Assembly (NCBI GenBank): GCA_020048295.1
Contig: JAIFMT010000030.1
Location: 1-13,390, forward strand
Direction of reading: 5' to 3'
Length of the DNA: 13,390 nucleotides
DNA from: Rhodoferax sp.
GTDB taxonomy: Bacteria > Pseudomonadota > Gammaproteobacteria > Burkholderiales > Burkholderiaceae
The position numbers and the translations under genes are program-made. The notes under the pieces were generated by a model. The model had not been told where the DNA came from and did no database searches. It saw only the letters and a list, made by a program, of their open reading frames with translations. Shown here in pieces: positions 1 to 8,442 of this stretch. How positions within the stretch are numbered: the stretch's first letter is position 1; the number at the start of each line of letters is the position of its first letter.

Positions 1-437
1 CGACTTCGTTTCTGACCCTGCATTACCGCCTGAGCGGCCCGGCCGGGGACATCATCAACACCTTCAACAGCAGCCCGGCCACGCTCACGCTGGGCAGCGG
101 CGCGCTGTCGCCGGCGCTGGAGGCGCAGCTGATTGGCCTGCCCGAAGGCACCCACACCCGTTTTGAGCTGCCCGCCGGTGCCGCTTTTGGCGAGCGTAGC
201 CCAACCATGCAACAGTGGCTGGCGCGCCAGGTGCTGACCGACATGGGTGTGGAGGGCGGTGATTACGCGGTCGGTGACGTGCTGCAGTTCCCCACACCCG
301 ACCGCCAGGGCCACTTTGCTGGCACGGTCATTGATTTGCGCACCGATGCCAGGGGTGAGGCCGTGCAGTTTGACTTCAACCACCCGCTGGCCGGCCAGCC
401 GGTGACGTTTGAAGTGCAAGTGATTGGCGTGCTATGA
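1..437 (+). CDS. fkpB: FKBP-type peptidyl-prolyl isomerase FkpB/SlpA, 5' end missing
   Basis: The reading frame is open from base 3 and gives the last 144 residues of a SlpA/FkpB-type FKBP, a cytoplasmic prolyl cis-trans isomerase and chaperone. E. coli FkpB has about 149 residues, so probably only around ten N-terminal residues lie outside the window. Visible family marks are the start of the FKBP fold (FLTLHYRL), the [20 protein letters not shown] stretch, the AFGERSP segment that leads into the inserted flap domain, and the near-C-terminal FDFNHPLAG signature typical of SlyD/FkpB proteins. The stop overlaps the ispH start by 4 bp (ATGA at 434-437), which predicts translational coupling. 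The same fkpB-ispH order is known in E. coli. The family assignment is strong; the start codon cannot be seen. Confidence 0.93.
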   Translation, partial: TSFLTLHYRLSGPAGDIINTFNSSPATLTLGSGALSPALEAQLIGLPEGTHTRFELPAGAAFGERSPTMQQWLARQVLTDMGVEGGDYAVGDVLQFPTPDRQGHFAGTVIDLRTDARGEAVQFDFNHPLAGQPVTFEVQVIGVL

Positions 438-1432
438 GCCTGACCAGCGCCGGCATCCAGAGCATTCTGCTGGCCGAGCCGCGCGGCTTTTGCGCCGGCG
501 TTGACCGCGCCATTGAAATTGTCGAGCGCGCGCTGGCCAAGTTTGGTGCGCCGATTTATGTGCGCCACGAGATCGTTCACAACACCTACGTGGTGAACGA
601 CCTGAAAGCCAAAGGCGCTATTTTTATTGAAGCATTGGACGCAGTACCGTCGGGCGCCACACTGGTTTTCTCTGCCCATGGTGTGAGCCGCGCAGTGCAG
701 CACGAGGCCAGCGCGCGCGGTTTTCGCATTTTTGATGCCACCTGTCCGCTGGTGACCAAGGTGCATGTTGAGGTGGCCAAGCTGGCCAAAGAAGGCTTCG
801 AGTTCATCATGATTGGCCACAAAGGCCACCCTGAGGTGGAAGGCACCATGGGCCAGCTCGACGGCGGTATTCACCTGGTTGAATCAGTCGCCGATGTGGC
901 GCGCATCGCGCCCGCGCAAACCGAAAAGCTGGCGGTGGTGACGCAAACCACCCTGAGCGTCGATGATGCCGCCGACATTGCGGCGGCGATCAAGGCGCGC
1001 TTTCCTGGTGTGCGCCAGCCCAAGCTACAAGACATTTGCTATGCCACACAAAACCGCCAGGATGCCGTCAAGCTGATCAGCACCCAGGTCGATGTGCTGA
1101 TTGTGGTGGGCAGCCCGACCAGCTCCAACAGCAACCGGCTGGCCGAGCTGGCGCGCAAGCTCGGCACGCCAGGCTACATGGTTGACAGTGCGGCTGATCT
1201 GCAGCCGCAGTGGCTGGCCAACTGCAGCCGGGTGGGGTTGACCGCTGGCGCATCGGCCCCTGAAGTGCTGGTGACGCAGGTGGTGGCACGGCTCAAGGCA
1301 CTTGGCGCGGTGTCGGTGCAAACCATGCCCGGCACGCCCGAGACAGTCAAGTTTCCACTGCCCAAGGGCTTGCGCATCGGGATGGCCGACGAACTGGATA
1401 ACGAGCCACTGTCATCCACCAGCGTGGCCTAG
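434..1432 (+). CDS. ispH: 4-hydroxy-3-methylbut-2-enyl diphosphate reductase (IspH/LytB)
   Basis: IspH catalyses the last step of the MEP pathway: reductive dehydroxylation of HMBPP to IPP and DMAPP at a [4Fe-4S] cluster in the cytoplasm. The 332-residue protein is of normal length. The three cluster cysteines are Cys20 (in [12 protein letters not shown]), Cys104 (in DATCPLVTK) and Cys202 (in [10 protein letters not shown]). The substrate-pocket residues known from E. coli are also present: His49, His82 (SAHGVS), His132 and Glu134 ([11 protein letters not shown]), the QTTLS segment, and SSNSNRL near the C-terminal third. The ATG overlaps the stop of the preceding fkpB and has no strong ribosome site of its own, so translation is probably coupled. 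The first seven residues or so before ILLAEPRG are a slight extension, and no better downstream start is seen. Confidence 0.97.
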   Translation: MSLTSAGIQSILLAEPRGFCAGVDRAIEIVERALAKFGAPIYVRHEIVHNTYVVNDLKAKGAIFIEALDAVPSGATLVFSAHGVSRAVQHEASARGFRIFDATCPLVTKVHVEVAKLAKEGFEFIMIGHKGHPEVEGTMGQLDGGIHLVESVADVARIAPAQTEKLAVVTQTTLSVDDAADIAAAIKARFPGVRQPKLQDICYATQNRQDAVKLISTQVDVLIVVGSPTSSNSNRLAELARKLGTPGYMVDSAADLQPQWLANCSRVGLTAGASAPEVLVTQVVARLKALGAVSVQTMPGTPETVKFPLPKGLRIGMADELDNEPLSSTSVA

Positions 1433-1471
1433 TGTGCACGGTGGCCACGTTTACCCCAGGCATTTGCCTGA

Positions 1472-2908
<1,437 letters not shown>

Positions 2909-2929
2909 CAAGTTATTTGCCAGCGAGCT

Positions 2930-5900
2930 CTAAGGGATGTGGCTGGCCAGCGGGGCTGCCAGATCGGGCCAGCCCTGGCTCCTGGCGACCTGCTGCAATT
3001 TGGCCAGCGTCAGATCAAACCGAAGCTGCGCCAACAGGCGGCCGGCCTGTGCCATGTCAGCGGCAGCAGCGGTGTCCACCAACATGCCTTCCAAGGTATG
3101 GAACAGCGCGATGGCATCGAAGCGGCTTTCTGCCAGCAACGGCATCAGCTCGGCCAACAGTGCGGTGACCACGGGCACATCCACCGGTTTTGGTTTCGCA
3201 TCTGAAGGTGCAGGTACTGATGGGCGAGGCAGCCACTGGTCAAGCGCCGCTTTCAACGCATCCAGGCTAATGGGCTTGGTCAGAAAGTCATCCATGCCGA
3301 TGGACAGGCAATGCTGCCGGTCTTCTTCAAAGGCATCGGCGGTCAGCGCAATGATCGGGCGCCGTGGCTGGCTATGTTCGGCCTCCCAGCGACGCATGCC
3401 CTCGGTGGCGGCATAACCGTCCATCACCGGCATGTGCAAATCCATCAGGACCAGGTCGGGCATGCTGCCCTGGGCGATCGCATCAAGCGCTTGCTGGCCA
3501 TCTTCGGCCAGCAGAGTTGCCAAGCCCAGTTTGCCGAGCAGTGACTGGATCACCATCTGGTTGACCAGGTTGTCTTCGACCACCAGTATGGTGCCGGTGT
3601 AGCGGCTGGCGGTGTCCTCAGCTGCTGTGACCTGATCGTCGATGCGAGGTGTCTGGCGGCTCTCAGACGCTGCATCCACCCGGGGAACGCGAATCCGGAA
3701 CCAGAAGCGCGAGCCCTGCGCCTGCGCGCTGCTGACGCCAACTTCGCCGTCCATCAGTCGCGCCAGGTTTTTGACGATCGACAAGCCCAGCCCGCTGCCG
3801 CCATATTGCCGGGTTGTGCTGCTGTCGGCCTGCGAAAACGGTTGAAACAACAAGTCCTGCTTGTCGGGCGGCACGCCAATGCCGGTGTCGGTCACGGAAA
3901 ATTCGAGCGTGGCCAGCGCGTCAGCCAGTGCGACCTCACGCGCTTCAATGCGCACCGAGCCCTGTGGCGTGAACTTGATGGCGTTGCCCACCAGGTTGGA
4001 GAGCATTTGGCGCAGTCGCTGGGCATCGCCCAGGTAACGCTGTGGCGGACTGAGCCACACGGCGTCCAGCTGGAGCTTTTTGTGCATGGCGGTCTCGCGG
4101 AACAGCGACCGGGTTTCATGCAGCAGCTGTGCTGGATCGAACGCCACCAACTCCAGCTCAAATTTGCCAGCCTCCACCTTGGACAGGTCAAGAATGTCAT
4201 TGAGCAGCGCCAGCAGCGTTTGTCCCGAGTTAAAGATGGTGCGTGCGTAGTCTTGCTGTTCGATGCTGCTGAGCTTGGGCATCAACAGCAGTTGCGCCAT
4301 GCCCAGGATGCCGTTCATGGGGGTGCGGATTTCGTGGCTCATGGTGGCCAGGAAACGGCTCTTGGCGACATTGGCTGCCTCGGCCGCCTCCTTGGCCTGG
4401 TACAGCTCGGTGACATCGACGCGGAAACCCACAATGTGGCCGGTGGGCGTGCGCCGCTCCTTGATCTTGATCCAGTGCCCGTCGTTCAGCTTCTGGATCA
4501 GTTCCTGATTGCCCTGGGCGCGAATGGCCAGACGGCGCTGGAGCCAGGCTTCCTCGCAGCCAATGGCCTCGGCGTATTGACCGTGCGCCAAGCCATAGCG
4601 CAAGATTTCCTCAAAACTTCGCCCCGGCTCGATGACAGCAGCTGAGGTGGCGTAAAAACGACGGTACTCTTCATTGCAAAACACCAGTCGGTCTTGCGCG
4701 TCAAATACCACAAACGCCTCGCCGATGGTCTCAATGGCGCTGCGCAGCAACTGCTCGGCCTGGCGCAGCTGTTCTTCAACCTGCTTGCGCGCGGTGATGT
4801 CCAGGCCCAGCGTCACCAGATATTGCGCCTGACCCGCCGGGTCGTTGATGGTGGTGTTGGACCAGGCAAATAGCCGCTGTTCGCCGCTGCGACTGACCCA
4901 GATGTTCTCGCTCTGGGCGGGCAGGGTGCCCGCAGCAAACTGCTGGAAAACCTCTTCGACCCGGGCTTGCTGCTCGGGCAGCAGGAAGCGCTTCCAGAAA
5001 AATGGCTGACCTTGCTCTTCTTCTGCGCTGTAGCCGGTAAAAACCTGTGCTGCCTGGTTAAAGCGAATGACGCAGCCATTGGCATCGAGCACCAGCGCGA
5101 TGCTGCCCGCTGCATCAAAAATGGCGTTGCTCAAGCGTCGTTCTGCGCTTTGCAGCGCTTCACTGCGGGCCAGCTGAACATTGCTCAGCCCAATACGAAA
5201 CAGCAGGCCGCTGATGGCTGTGGCAAACAACATCAACACCGCAATACCAACGCCGGCGCGCTGGCGCTCCTGAGACTGTGCCGAAGCCAGCGCGGCGAGT
5301 TCCGGCCCCTCATTGACGGCCACCACCACGCTGACCGGCCATTGCTTGAGCTTGATCCAGGAAAAGAGCAACGGGATTTTGTCCACCGTGGAGGTGTCAC
5401 GAAAATGGCCCACATCCCCCGGCCTGGCCGACAAAAAAGGCCGACTTGCTGGCAATTGCACGCTGAGCGCTTCGGCCAGATTGCGGCTGCGGGTGACAAA
5501 GCGGCCGTCAGCGCGCACGATGGTCAGCAGATCCAGTGGGTCGGTTTGCATGGCCTTGAGCTGCGCGGCCAGGTAGTCTGGCCGCAGCGGGATGCCGATG
5601 ACGCCGACAAAACGTTGTTCATCGTAAATCGGGCGGGTGATCTGAATCAGCGGGATATTGGCCAGCCGACCGACAATGGGCTTGCTGATGAAGAGCATGT
5701 CACTCTGGGTGTCGGCATGCACCCGGAAATGCTCACGATCGCCAAAAAAGACACGCTCCTGGCTGCCGTTGGAAGAATAGGCCAGATAGCCATCGGCAGC
5801 AAAGACGGTTACATACTGCAGCATGCCTGCTGGGTAAGAGTCAAGCACATCGTGTGCCGCTTGATCGAAATTACGCCGGTCATGCACATAAACGCTGCGC

Positions 5901-6124
5901 AAGTGCTTCAGTGCAATGTCAACGCTGCGCATCACAGCATCAAACTGCTGATTCACCGCTATGCTGAGTTGGCTGGCGCGCTGTTCGTTGCGCAACTGGA
6001 TGTTGCGCCATTGTTCAGCCTCGCTGGCCAGCAACGATTGCCAGTAATAGACACTGCCGAGTAGGCTGGCAGCAACAATGGCCATCGATATGAGCGCCAG
6101 GCGCAGGCCTGATCCAGATTTCAT
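2930..6124 (-). CDS. Hybrid sensor histidine kinase (Cache-like sensor, PAS-PAS-HisKA-HATPase-REC)
   Basis: This is a membrane two-component hybrid kinase of 1064 residues. A basic N-terminus leads into TM1 (about 7-28), a periplasmic segment (about 30-290, with FVGVIGIPLRPDYL typical of Cache-type sensors) and TM2 (about 290-312). Two PAS domains follow (about 330-450 and 460-577). The HisKA H-box ATMSHEIRTPMNG holds phospho-acceptor His597. The ATPase has the N-box NLVGNAIKFT (710-719), DTGIG (746-750) and GGSGLGLSIV (775-784). The receiver (about 844-965) has ED at 850-851, acceptor Asp895 (LMDLHMP) and TKP at 949-951. The last 85 or so residues are helical and lack a normal HPt motif. An in-frame GTG at 6142 would add six residues; the ATG at 6124 is preferred because it starts just before the basic N-terminus and TM1. 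Neither has a strong ribosome site. No response regulator gene is nearby, so the signal and output are unknown. Confidence 0.93.
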   Translation of the reverse strand: MKSGSGLRLALISMAIVAASLLGSVYYWQSLLASEAEQWRNIQLRNEQRASQLSIAVNQQFDAVMRSVDIALKHLRSVYVHDRRNFDQAAHDVLDSYPAGMLQYVTVFAADGYLAYSSNGSQERVFFGDREHFRVHADTQSDMLFISKPIVGRLANIPLIQITRPIYDEQRFVGVIGIPLRPDYLAAQLKAMQTDPLDLLTIVRADGRFVTRSRNLAEALSVQLPASRPFLSARPGDVGHFRDTSTVDKIPLLFSWIKLKQWPVSVVVAVNEGPELAALASAQSQERQRAGVGIAVLMLFATAISGLLFRIGLSNVQLARSEALQSAERRLSNAIFDAAGSIALVLDANGCVIRFNQAAQVFTGYSAEEEQGQPFFWKRFLLPEQQARVEEVFQQFAAGTLPAQSENIWVSRSGEQRLFAWSNTTINDPAGQAQYLVTLGLDITARKQVEEQLRQAEQLLRSAIETIGEAFVVFDAQDRLVFCNEEYRRFYATSAAVIEPGRSFEEILRYGLAHGQYAEAIGCEEAWLQRRLAIRAQGNQELIQKLNDGHWIKIKERRTPTGHIVGFRVDVTELYQAKEAAEAANVAKSRFLATMSHEIRTPMNGILGMAQLLLMPKLSSIEQQDYARTIFNSGQTLLALLNDILDLSKVEAGKFELELVAFDPAQLLHETRSLFRETAMHKKLQLDAVWLSPPQRYLGDAQRLRQMLSNLVGNAIKFTPQGSVRIEAREVALADALATLEFSVTDTGIGVPPDKQDLLFQPFSQADSSTTRQYGGSGLGLSIVKNLARLMDGEVGVSSAQAQGSRFWFRIRVPRVDAASESRQTPRIDDQVTAAEDTASRYTGTILVVEDNLVNQMVIQSLLGKLGLATLLAEDGQQALDAIAQGSMPDLVLMDLHMPVMDGYAATEGMRRWEAEHSQPRRPIIALTADAFEEDRQHCLSIGMDDFLTKPISLDALKAALDQWLPRPSVPAPSDAKPKPVDVPVVTALLAELMPLLAESRFDAIALFHTLEGMLVDTAAAADMAQAGRLLAQLRFDLTLAKLQQVARSQGWPDLAAPLASHIP

Positions 6125-6162
6125 GCAACTGATTCTAAGCACCAGGCTGAACTGTCGTCCAC

Positions 6163-6188
6163 GGCTGAATTGACTGGCTGAATTGACT
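6163..6188. repeat. Perfect 13-bp tandem repeat upstream of the sensor kinase
   Basis: GGCTGAATTGACT occurs twice head to tail, at 6163-6175 and 6176-6188. A partial third copy, GGCTGAACT, lies at 6145-6153. The repeats are within about 65 bp of the kinase start, in the divergent region shared with the small secreted protein gene. Direct repeats in this position could be a regulator binding site or a replication slippage product; the sequence does not decide between them. Confidence 0.6.
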
Positions 6189-6225
6189 CTGTGTCAGACG
6201 CTGGCGAAATCCCTGCGCCACAGAG
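6187..6225. promoter_or_regulatory. Candidate operator or hairpin in the divergent region
   Basis: CTCTGTG (6187-6193) is the exact reverse complement of CACAGAG (6219-6225), with 25 bases between. An inner TGGCG/CGCCA pair (6202-6206 and 6216-6220) partly competes with the outer arm. The dyad abuts the 13-bp tandem repeat and sits between the kinase gene and the secreted protein gene. It has no T-run, so a terminator is unlikely. No convincing -35/-10 pair was found on either strand; TTGACA occurs at 6272-6277 and 6304-6309 but without a good -10 box at normal spacing. Confidence 0.3.
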
Positions 6226-6376
6226 TGGTGGTCAAGCAGGCGTACCGGCAGCATGCAATCAATCCAGCAAATTGACAAAACAACATCAATGCGCAACACA
6301 GCGTTGACACGGGAGTGCTTAAATGGTCTTGAGGCGAAAGGCATTACCAAACACCTCAGCGACGTTTCATTTCTTT

Positions 6377-6380
6377 GGAG
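6377..6380 (+). promoter_or_regulatory. Ribosome binding site that fixes the 6388 start
   Basis: GGAG lies seven bases before the ATG at 6388. It decides this start over the upstream in-frame ATG at 6253, which would put about 45 unrelated residues in front of the signal peptide. Confidence 0.7.
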
Positions 6381-6387
6381 TCTTATC

Positions 6388-6723
6388 ATGAAAACATCAA
6401 ATCTTCTCAAGAGCATCACATTGGCCGCACTGCTCGGTGCGGCGTTGGCAGGCCCGGTTCTGGCCCAGAATGGGCCAGGCGCGGGGCAGCGTGGCATGCG
6501 TTTTAGCCAGACCAATACCCCCGGCTGGACACTGATGACCGCCGAAGAACGCATCGCCCATCAGAACAAGATGCGCGCGGTGACCAGCTATGACGAGTGC
6601 AAGCAACTGCAAGCCGAGCAACACCAGGCGATGCAGGAGCGTGCCAAAGAAAAAGGGGTCACGCTCAATACCCCACGGCAAAACAGCTGCGACCGGATGA
6701 AAGCCCGTGGCTGGATCAAGTAA
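6388..6723 (+). CDS. Small secreted (periplasmic) protein of unknown function
   Basis: The 111-residue product is not recognised by name. It has a clear signal peptide: MKTSNLLK, then a hydrophobic stretch (about 10-22) and a VLA-Q cleavage site after residue 26. The mature protein of about 85 residues is hydrophilic and probably helical, with GWTLMTAEERIAHQNKMRAV followed by SYDECKQLQAEQ. I recall similar short beta-proteobacterial hypothetical proteins with an MT.EER...KM motif, unverified. Only two cysteines exist in the mature part (Cys71 and Cys101), so one disulfide is possible. The frame stays open back to 6253, but the ATG at 6388 is chosen because GGAG lies at 6377-6380, seven bases upstream, and the signal peptide starts there. 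It is divergent from the sensor kinase, which might suggest a link, but nothing in the sequence proves one. Confidence 0.82.
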   Translation: MKTSNLLKSITLAALLGAALAGPVLAQNGPGAGQRGMRFSQTNTPGWTLMTAEERIAHQNKMRAVTSYDECKQLQAEQHQAMQERAKEKGVTLNTPRQNSCDRMKARGWIK

Positions 6724-6787
6724 TTTATAAGAAATCGGCTTCAATCCCTTATGGAGTAAGCGCTTAGAGCTATATTTAAGATAGCTA
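6724..6787 (-). repeat. Dispersed intergenic repeat, copy B (inverted relative to copy A)
   Basis: Read on the minus strand, this is the second copy of the element found before serS, with the same ordered blocks (ATATAGCT, GCGC, TAAGGG, AGCC, CTTATAAA). It keeps a better outer dyad, AGCTAT-N7-ATAGCT (6768-6773 and 6781-6786), and a more complete central palindrome around AGCGCTTA. Its CTTATAAA end (6724-6731 on the plus strand as TTTATAAG) begins at the first base after the TAA stop of the secreted protein gene. No clear terminator follows that gene, so the element may serve as its 3' end structure. Confidence 0.72.
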
Positions 6788-6956
6788 ATTGTCAATGCGT
6801 GGCTGACTTTGCGGCCCAGTAATTGGCATGACGTTGGGCTTGGCATGTGGCATTGAGACACCGACCCTGCTGGCGAGCGGCTCGGGGTGCTGCAAAACCT
6901 GCATTCAGGGGCGTTTCGGGTATGCTTAGCGTCCCAATTTCAACAGGTCACCACCA

Positions 6957-7364
6957 ATGAAGACGAAAGCATTTCTGGAGTTAGCCGATGTCAAGGCCAT
7001 TGCCGCAGCGGCCGAGGCGCAGGCGCTCGCCAATCAATGGGCTGTCACGATTGCGATCGTCGATGACGGGGGGCATTTGCTGTGGCTGCAGCGGCTTGAC
7101 GGTGCAGCGGCCCTTTCGGCGCACATAGCGCCAGCCAAGGCGCATGCAGCGGCGTTGGGGCGGCGCGAAAGCAAGATTTATGAAGACATTGTCAATGGGG
7201 GGCGCGCTGCCTTTCTGAGCGTGCCTGGCATAGACGGCTTGCTTGAAGGCGGTGTACCCATCATCAAGGATGGCTTGTGCCTGGGGGCCGTGGGCGTCAG
7301 TGGCGTCAAGTCCACCGAAGACGCGCAAATCGCGCGGGCTGGCATTGCCGCATTAGGGCTATAA
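6957..7364 (+). CDS. GlcG/HbpS-family small protein (DUF336-like)
   Basis: The 135-residue protein belongs by sequence to the GlcG/HbpS family. Visible hallmarks are an N-terminal helix rich in alanine (about 10-27), the VTIAIVDDGGHLLWLQRLDGA strand-turn-strand region (about 30-50), HIAPAKAHAAALGRRES (56-72), the PGIDGLLEGGVPI loop (90-102) and the closing LGAVGVSGVKSTEDAQIARAG. Members include heme-binding HbpS and the GlcG protein of glycolate clusters, and most have no proven role. No signal peptide is seen, so it is probably cytoplasmic. A weak AGG lies about nine bases before the ATG. It stands alone, convergent with ppsR with 20 bp between stops, so context gives no substrate. Confidence 0.85.
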   Translation: MKTKAFLELADVKAIAAAAEAQALANQWAVTIAIVDDGGHLLWLQRLDGAAALSAHIAPAKAHAAALGRRESKIYEDIVNGGRAAFLSVPGIDGLLEGGVPIIKDGLCLGAVGVSGVKSTEDAQIARAGIAALGL

Positions 7365-7384
7365 ATCAGGTCGGCAGAGCCGGC

Positions 7385-8206
7385 TTAATAAGTCAGCCTT
7401 TCAGGCCGCAGTTCTTGCAGGATGGTGGTTGAAATTTCTTCGATCGACTTGGTGGTGGTGGACAGCCACCGAATACCAAAACGCCGCATCATGGCTTCGG
7501 CTTCCTTGACCTCATGGCGGCAGTTGGCCAATGAGGCGTATTTGGAATTGGGTCTGCGTTCATTGCGAATTTCACTCAGCCGTTCTGGCTGAATCGTCAG
7601 GCCAAAGAGCTTTTTCCGTTGGGTTTTGAGTGCGGGGGGCAAGTCCTGGCGTTCAAAGTCTTCCGGGATCAACGGGTAGTTGCTGGCTTTCAGCCCATAC
7701 TGCATGGCCAGGTACAGCGAGGTGGGTGTCTTGCCGCTGCGGCTGACGCCCACCAGAATCACGTCCGAGTTTTCCAGGTCACGGTCGGATTGGCCGTCGT
7801 CGTGTTCCAGAGAAAAATTGATGGCCGCGATGCGTGACTGGTAGGCGGCACTTTTGCTGGTGTCGCTGAAACGACCGATGCGGTGGTTCGATTTGATGCC
7901 CAGTTCGTTCTCGATCGGGTGAACGAAGGTGCTGAACATGTCCATCAGCAGGCCATGGCAACCCTCAGCGATGACTTTAAAGACTTCTTCGTTGGCCAAC
8001 GTCGTGAAGACGATGGGGCGCTTGTTGTCAATGGCCAGCGCATGATTGATCTGGCGCACCGCCTGATGCGCCTTGTCAATGCTGTCAGTAAACGGCAGAC
8101 GTACGTGTTGCAGGCTGACCTCGAACTGGGCCAGGATGGCGTTGCCAAAGGTTTCGGCGGTAATTCCGGTGCCATCGGAGACAAAAAAAACAGTGCGATT
8201 GGGCAT
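7385..8206 (-). CDS. ppsR: PEP synthase regulatory protein PpsR (bifunctional kinase/phosphorylase, DUF299)
   Basis: PpsR inactivates PEP synthase by ADP-dependent phosphorylation of a threonine near the catalytic histidine, and reactivates it by phosphate-dependent dephosphorylation. The 273-residue product has normal family length. It starts [18 protein letters not shown], the typical N-terminus, and carries the P-loop [15 protein letters not shown] (153-167), followed by [12 protein letters not shown] and the late [10 protein letters not shown] segment. A longer in-frame TTG start at 8281 would add 25 unrelated residues; the ATG at 8206 fits the family, although no Shine-Dalgarno sequence is evident for it. 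It is divergent from ppsA, its expected target, across a 236-bp region. Codons 6-8 contain a run of eight T bases (GTT TTT TTT G). Confidence 0.95.
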   Translation of the reverse strand: MPNRTVFFVSDGTGITAETFGNAILAQFEVSLQHVRLPFTDSIDKAHQAVRQINHALAIDNKRPIVFTTLANEEVFKVIAEGCHGLLMDMFSTFVHPIENELGIKSNHRIGRFSDTSKSAAYQSRIAAINFSLEHDDGQSDRDLENSDVILVGVSRSGKTPTSLYLAMQYGLKASNYPLIPEDFERQDLPPALKTQRKKLFGLTIQPERLSEIRNERRPNSKYASLANCRHEVKEAEAMMRRFGIRWLSTTTKSIEEISTTILQELRPERLTY

Positions 8207-8442
8207 GGTCAAGGTTGGTTGTGATTGCGGACAATCAGTGTTTTTACCACTGTACAGGGGGCTTGCCGAGAGGGTTTTCAAGCGGTTTCAAAGCCTACAA
8301 TGATCATTATCAGGTCAAACGCAAGGCGCATTTTGATTGGATAGAACCAAGTAAAGAACGATCAAGTCCGTGCGTGTCGAAGCCACTTTGGGGTATTTGG
8401 CAGCTTGCCTGAAACAGTTTTTTTAACTTTCGGAGTTTTCTC
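8207..8442. promoter_or_regulatory. Divergent ppsR/ppsA control region with candidate operators
   Basis: This 236-bp region must hold promoters for both genes. Two dyads are visible: CAGTG-N7-CACTG at 8236-8252 and the perfect 10-bp palindrome AATGATCATT at 8299-8308, which overlaps a TACAAT that could be a -10 box (8296-8301). No matching -35 box at normal spacing was found. The motif TTTCAA(A)GC is present twice near 8276-8294. No known regulator consensus is recognised with confidence. Confidence 0.35.

Noticed and set aside
1457..1470. CAGGC-ATTT-GCCTG hairpin after ispH as a terminator
   Set aside because: The stem is only five pairs and is followed by AAAATCC, not a T-run, so intrinsic termination on the plus strand is not supported.
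4967..6064. A 365-codon plus-strand frame opposite the sensor kinase
   Set aside because: The kinase frame has clear TM and PAS features over the same bases; the opposite frame has no recognisable motifs and is a shadow.
6304..6326. TTGACA as the -35 box of a promoter for the 6388 gene
   Set aside because: The hexamer is perfect but the sequence 17 bases downstream (TCTTGA) does not resemble a -10 box; the same is true of the TTGACA at 6272.
6253..6387. Upstream in-frame ATG for the small secreted protein
   Set aside because: It would bury the signal peptide about 45 residues inside the protein; the ATG at 6388 has a GGAG at correct spacing.
6921..6926. TATGCT as a -10 box for the GlcG-like gene
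   Set aside because: It is a fair -10 match but no -35 hexamer stands at normal spacing, so it is not listed as a feature.
8207..8281. TTG-initiated 25-residue N-terminal extension of PpsR
   Set aside because: Family members start at [14 protein letters not shown]; the extension is low in similarity, uses a rare start and lacks a ribosome site.
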